Positions 59,126-64,000 of a DNA stretch of 64,000 nt are shown piece after piece. Below the pieces are notes generated by a model. It was not told the DNA's origin and did no database searches. It worked only from the letters and a program-made list of their open reading frames with translations. A program made the position numbers and the translations under genes. Where the stretch lies: positions 45,136,352-45,200,351 of the forward strand of contig OX235270.1 in NCBI GenBank assembly GCA_944472135.2, in the 5' to 3' direction. Source of the stretch: Trichobilharzia regenti (Eukaryota; Platyhelminthes; Trematoda; Strigeidida; Schistosomatidae). Each line of letters starts with the position of its first letter. Within the stretch, counting starts at the first letter, position 1.

Positions 59126-59333
59126 GTGCGTCGGTGGCACAGTGGTTAGGACTCTCGCCGACCATGCACATGGTCCGGGGTTCGAGCCCGCACCGACGCA
59201 CATCTGATACCTATGGTCGGCCTGCAAAATTTGGGCTACCGATATCCATGCTGAAAATTCCATACTTGTACCGAAAATACAGTGTAGAATCAAGCTGTAA
59301 ATCAAAAATAAATAAAAAATAATAAAAAATAAA
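59125..59333 (+). mobile_element. SINE-B copy 4
   Basis: The best-preserved head: tgtgcgtcggtggcacagtg ... ggtccggggttcgagcccg, then the full body and an AAATAA-type tail. Abuts the TA microsatellite on its 5' side. Confidence 0.88.
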
Positions 59334-59519
59334 TTTGCACCTAAATTCTTAAAACGCTCTGCAACATCTATAAATGCAGTAGACATCGTTGATTAAAACT
59401 GAGATATCAGGTGAACTTGAGTTGATGACTGAAGCAAAATGTGACTTGACGGAGTTTTCAATCGGTGACCACGGTTTTTATGAACATTTCAGTTAGCAAA
59501 AGAATTTTGTATGGTTAAG

Positions 59520-59642
59520 TGGGAGGTTATGTGTGCAGACTTGGAGCGGGGTGAAAATCTTGGCAGAAAACCGAAGGCAATGGAGACGCGCAGCTGAAGC
59601 CTTATGTTCCTCTAGAAATTAAAGGATACAATAATAATAATA
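59520..59642 (+). mobile_element. RTE-1 3'-terminal fragment
   Basis: Only the last ~120 bases of the family: 'gcagacttggagcggggtga', 'aaaaccgaaggcaatggaga', 'ctgaagccttatgttcctct', 'aaattaaaggatacaataat'. Severely 5'-truncated insertion. Confidence 0.85.
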
Positions 59643-62600
59643 AATACTAATAAGTGGGATTTGTTAGTCGTTACTAAATGGACACTGAACAGTGATATAT
59701 CACAAATCCTATGCAGACACATTTTGTAGATCATTTTTGTAAATTATATGCATCTGAAAAAGTGTCTCTGAAGTCCTCTCTTTGTTTAGCAAAATTTAGT
59801 CTTCATGGCATTAATGTATATCACACTTATCTAACCATTTTTGTGATCATTTACAATATGATCATCTTGTATTGAAATCTGATATTTATTATATTAGTAA
59901 CCCGTATGCAAGAGACTAGCTAAACCTCAAATAAAGTAACGTACTTAAAATTCAATTAAGAAAAAAGAAAGTGCTTTTGAAACATAATGCATTTTGCTGG
60001 CGCTATATTTGAAATAAATAGGAAATCATATTCACAGTTCACAGAGAACAGCAATCAAACAAATTCGTCCTCTTACCTGCATGTTTTCAGTTACGCTCAT
60101 TTACACCTGTGAGTTTGCCACTGGCGTTTGCTAGTTCATCTAGGAACGTAATATAAAGGATTGAAGTTCGAATAATGTTATTTTCATACCAACAGTTATG
60201 AGAATTCCTTTAAATGTATTGTATACTGACTATTTCCTGAAAAAGACATTTTATTTGTTAATTCCCTGAAACACAAAATGTACTCTCAGCACATATGCAG
60301 AATGTTAAGGAGTTGGCAGTGTGCATTCAGTTACTTCTATGCACCATTACTTCACTGTTGTCAAGTCTTCATGAACTTGAATCTGTGGTCCTTACAGTTG
60401 ACCAGAAATTCACATCCTTGAATGACTTTAAGACAGAATTTGCTAAGAAAATTGCCTATTTTTGAGAGGATATCTATATTATTTGCTTGAAATACATATG
60501 CTTACAATACTATCGATTGTTTGGTCAATCAGAAGCCTCATTAAGTGCATTAGAAGAATACAATGACATCTTTTCACTGAAACGATAAGATTATTACTAT
60601 GTGGAAATTATGCGATTAATATCTAGTTTCGACGATTTTTAATCCTCTATTAGGGTAGTTACTAACAGAGACCAACAAAATCACACCGTTTAACCGATAG
60701 TCTTTCTCAGTAAAAGAAGGTACTATCGACTTATCACCCCGCCACTACTACATTCTATCATGTATAATTCCCTATATATTACAAAACTGCCTTGAACAGT
60801 TCTTGTTTAGACTATATGTAATAATATTCTCAGGTTCTAACATCAGTCAGTGTGAGTAGCTGTGTGAATATATAGAAGTATTAGTACAATTTTACATACG
60901 CTGAATTCGGTATATTTCGCCATATCTTTTCACTTAGTTAGTGTCCAGATGCTGCACGTATAATTCATCATGTAAGCAAGAATCTAAAAAGCAAAAAAAC
61001 TAATAATTGTTCAAAAGGATAGAAAAGTCTAAAGATGAATTTTTGGATCAGAAACTGAATAAGAAGCGAAGAACAGATTGATTTTTAAATTTAGGTAACT
61101 CATCATCAGGAAATCCTACATTTTTATTTAGTGTTTGTTGACAGGCATTAACAAGACACATCTGCTGTCCTGAAAAGATTCATGTTTATACTGTTGTGTA
61201 AGTCCACGTAACTTACTATCCATTTGAGAGAAATTTTCTACTATGGCTGAATTATATGTTCAAAATAATTGCTAGATGTTTATTAGTACAATCAATTATT
61301 GCTAGGTTGAGGGTGTCCCACCGAATGACTCCTTTTAACTTCGAATACCAAATTACATTGCAGTGCAGGTTAGTGAACACAGTGAAACACACCGATAGGA
61401 CATTCTAGATACCATGTTCATCATACAGTGATCATTTAAAATGGTAAATAACATACAGTAATTTTAGTTTTACTTTCCAGCCGCCTATCGAATTCAGAAA
61501 AATTATGATTTCTAACAATAACTTCACGCATCTTCAGTATGCAGCAACGAAAAATGAAAGTAAGGCATTGTGCTCGTCACAAACTTCTGTAGCTACCTTT
61601 CCTCAAAGATATTGAATTAAAAGTGCCATGTAAGAACCATATTTTATATGGGGATCACTGAACTGCGAAATGACGAATAATGTGAACTATTAGCAGATTT
61701 CTGGTGATAGATCATTCATGATTATTTTAGAAAAAGTCATACCTTAGCCAAACTGCAGGTCATATAAAAGCCAAAGTATTTTATAACAAAGATGATGATT
61801 TAATAACGTGGAAGACGTGTTTGCATGGTTGTGATCAATTTGGTAATCCTTTCTGTTGTGATTTCGGTGTTATATGGTGTATTGCTAAAGTTTCCCTGTT
61901 TAGTGACTGGTATTTTCTAATCTGAATGTTGAGGAAGAAACCTTTTATGTTGTCCCATACATACATATATATCGAAATACCCAATATGCTTTTTTAGATA
62001 CAAAAAATTCTACATATTCTTGTCAATATCTTTATTATGCCTTTGATTGTGTCACAAGTGAAGATAGAAAAGTAACACTAGCGCATGCTATAATCTTTTA
62101 ACTTTTCACAAAGCTACTCCGTTGATGAACTTTTTGAACACTTCCCACATATATTTGGTGAGATTTTCGTCTCAAGATCACTTATCAAAATTTCAAACCT
62201 AAACTAGTGTGCATGAAAATATTAACGTAATAAGTCCATTATACAAATTCATGCATTTTTTTTCGCTTTGTTAATACGTTGAGTGGAATTATCTGTCTCT
62301 GACATTACGTTACCTTTTAAGTAACACCTATGTGGTTTTTCTTTTTTGATGACTAGAGTGTAAATTCGAAACAATATCCTACATGGTTGAAAGTTATACT
62401 GAATCATCTTTGTCACAAATGTATCCGTACTACTCCCGTCTATTAATATGCCTATGGATAGTAATTTTGTCCGAAATAATGTATGATTATTTATAAATGT
62501 GTATTATAAATGCAGTTGTACAATGCATACACTCTTAATCCTTGTCGAAGACGGTAAAATTCTGTTGATTAAGGATGATATCGAGATGTAGCTTTCTCAC

Positions 62601-63790
62601 GTTTTACTTTCAATACAATTAAAAAGAGGTGAATGCTGTTACCTCTTGAGCTCAAATTACGTGTATGGGTCGAAGCTGGGGATAGATAAGAATTAACAGT
62701 GAAAGTACCAGTAAGTTAAAAAGATGAAAATGGATATAAGGACAATCAGAATAAATTCGAATATCAATGAGGCGATATATATATCCATATAAATTGTATG
62801 TTTGTTTGACAGTCTGATATATTTTGCTATGTATATATGGATCGATATTCCATTATAATTAGCCAATCATGTTAAGACTGTTTATTGATTTGTTCATTTT
62901 GAATATTCGCTCTCACACTTGTGTTCATACACTTGTTCGGACATTCATATATATTTTTGCTCTCACACTCTTGTGGGACATATTGATTCTCCTGGTGTTT
63001 TGGAAAATAGAAGTATCATCGCAAACCTAGTGGTCTTCTGATTTCCGTCTTTCTTGCGTCAGGACTATTAAATTCTGGACCAGTACATAACATGAGGGCT
63101 TGAAAGGCCTATGCGATATAAAAGGCTTTAGTTTTCATGCCAATAAAGATAAACCTTAAATGCACGTGGAGGAAACAAAATATTACAAAGTGTTTTAAAA
63201 GACGTTTCATCTATATGATTTAATTATTTTGAATTCTAATGGAAACGAAACACTTAGTTCAGCGAAGAGACACCTTTCTCTGAATTTATTTTTTAGCTGT
63301 GCAATTACGTTTATATACAATTTTTGATAAAAGAAGGTGTTAACAGAGGTGATGATTTGTCACAATCATAACTGTTAATATTAGTCAGTGCACGAAATGA
63401 GTTGAATAAGTTTATTAGAGTAGCATAATAACGTGAATAACTTAATTAATGAGTTATAATCAGGCTGCACATAGAAACCAAGAAGAATACGGAATCATAC
63501 AAGATTTCTCAAGAAACACGAAAGTTATAAGGAGTAAGAAACCAACAAGTTTTTTACCATGATAATAAAAGTGGTTGGATAATTTCCCTTTGCATGCATA
63601 GCTCCGCTTTATCTAGCTGAACGGCTAAATCCTCTGCAATACAAAGGGCATGAAGGTGTATTACCCTTGGGAGGTTATTCTTCACTTTGTAGATTACTTT
63701 GAAGGAGATGTTATTTGAGATTGAATCACCAGTGCTGGCTGATAAGGTGCTCGAATATCACACTCCTTATAAAGCCACTACTGTTTTTCT
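59643..63790. other. Intergenic or intronic AT-rich DNA, nothing recognised
   Basis: The longest featureless stretch in the window (4.1 kb). Both strands scanned; no domains, tRNA-like boxes or recurrent elements seen. If the exon at 63791 is real, its 3' UTR lies at the right end of this stretch. Confidence 0.35.
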
Positions 63791-63927
63791 TTAGTCGTGC
63801 GGGATAATGTTTCTGAACCCTTTTAGATCAGCGTACTTGACTTTCTGTTGAAAACAAGTCAATCCAAAGACAAATGTGTCAGCCATTCCTTGAAGTGGTG
63901 TACCAGTTTGTTTACGACGAAGGTAAT
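63791..63927 (-). CDS. Putative last coding exon of an unrecognised gene, continuing off the right edge
   Basis: The minus strand shows a good acceptor (tatcatttccag) ending at 63928. It is followed by an open reading of 44 residues to a TAA at 63791-63793, entering in phase with two bases of a split codon: YLRRKQTGTPLQGMADTFVF and then GLTCFQQKVKYADLKGFRNI. The composition is protein-like and unlike the random AT-rich openings elsewhere. I do not recognise the family with confidence; LQGMADTFVFGLT faintly resembles the core of cytochrome c oxidase subunit 7A, but the hydrophobic helix expected next is absent. The rest of the gene would lie beyond 64000. Confidence 0.38.
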
Positions 63928-64000
63928 CTGGAAATGATAAAATATATATATATTCAAAAACATACAACTGAAATAAACACAATAATTTTATGATATATTA

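Noticed and set aside
59125..59200. Possible tRNA gene in the SINE-B head (also the SINE-A, C and D heads)
   Set aside because: A and B boxes are present, but acceptor and anticodon arms do not give a clean tRNA and each is followed by a SINE body; these are tRNA-derived heads.
1..64000. CRISPR arrays, operons or prokaryotic signals
   Set aside because: None seen; introns, SINEs and retrotransposons show a eukaryotic genome.

Overview
The window looks like nuclear DNA of a blood fluke (Schistosoma or a close relative). It is AT-rich. Its one clear gene has schistosome-style structure: four introns of 32-37 nt at the 5' end, then one of about 2.4 kb. The repeats also fit: RTE-type non-LTR retrotransposons, Penelope-like elements (PLEs), a Gypsy integrase relic, tRNA-headed SINEs and Sm-alpha-like hammerhead-ribozyme SINEs. 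I cannot name the species from sequence alone.

Gene content is low. Positions 524-4486 (+) hold a six-exon LSM14/RAP55/Scd6 (Trailer hitch) homologue of 465 residues. LSm, RG-rich, DFDF-like, FFD and TFG parts are all visible once the micro-introns are removed. At the right edge, 63791-63927 (-), is a plausible last coding exon of a gene that continues outside the window. I see no other convincing host gene.

The rest is transposable elements and featureless AT-rich DNA. RTE-1 (catalytic motif FADD, 3' end in (ATA)n-type repeats) occurs about a dozen times. RTE-2 (YADD, 3' end near CAGA repeats) occurs four times. PLE fragments with a GIY-YIG endonuclease region lie at 6620-8430, 39025-40290 and 49530-50985, and a PLE reverse transcriptase relic lies at 14641-15110. 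SINE-A and SINE-B share one tRNA-like head but have different bodies. SINE-C (with hammerhead) and SINE-D have other tRNA-like heads. A Sm-alpha-like element with a long hammerhead stem I sits at 40023-40237, with older relatives at 20700 and 26633.

Two themes stand out. First, 19.48-31.05 kb is a very recent tandem duplication (about 5.63 kb per unit without a later insertion). It is bounded by three same-orientation RTE-1 copies, and the middle copy is a mosaic of the outer two, as expected from unequal recombination. One unit carries an RTE-2 insertion whose empty site survives in the other. Second, four separate insertions (PLE 49530-50985, SINE-C 45711-46043, SINE-D 55787-56238, Sm-alpha-like 40023-40237) each have internal inverted arms yet are bounded by a single 11-14 bp target-site duplication. 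This suggests a common fold-back mode of retro-insertion, possibly PLE-driven, and is the best candidate here for something not well described.
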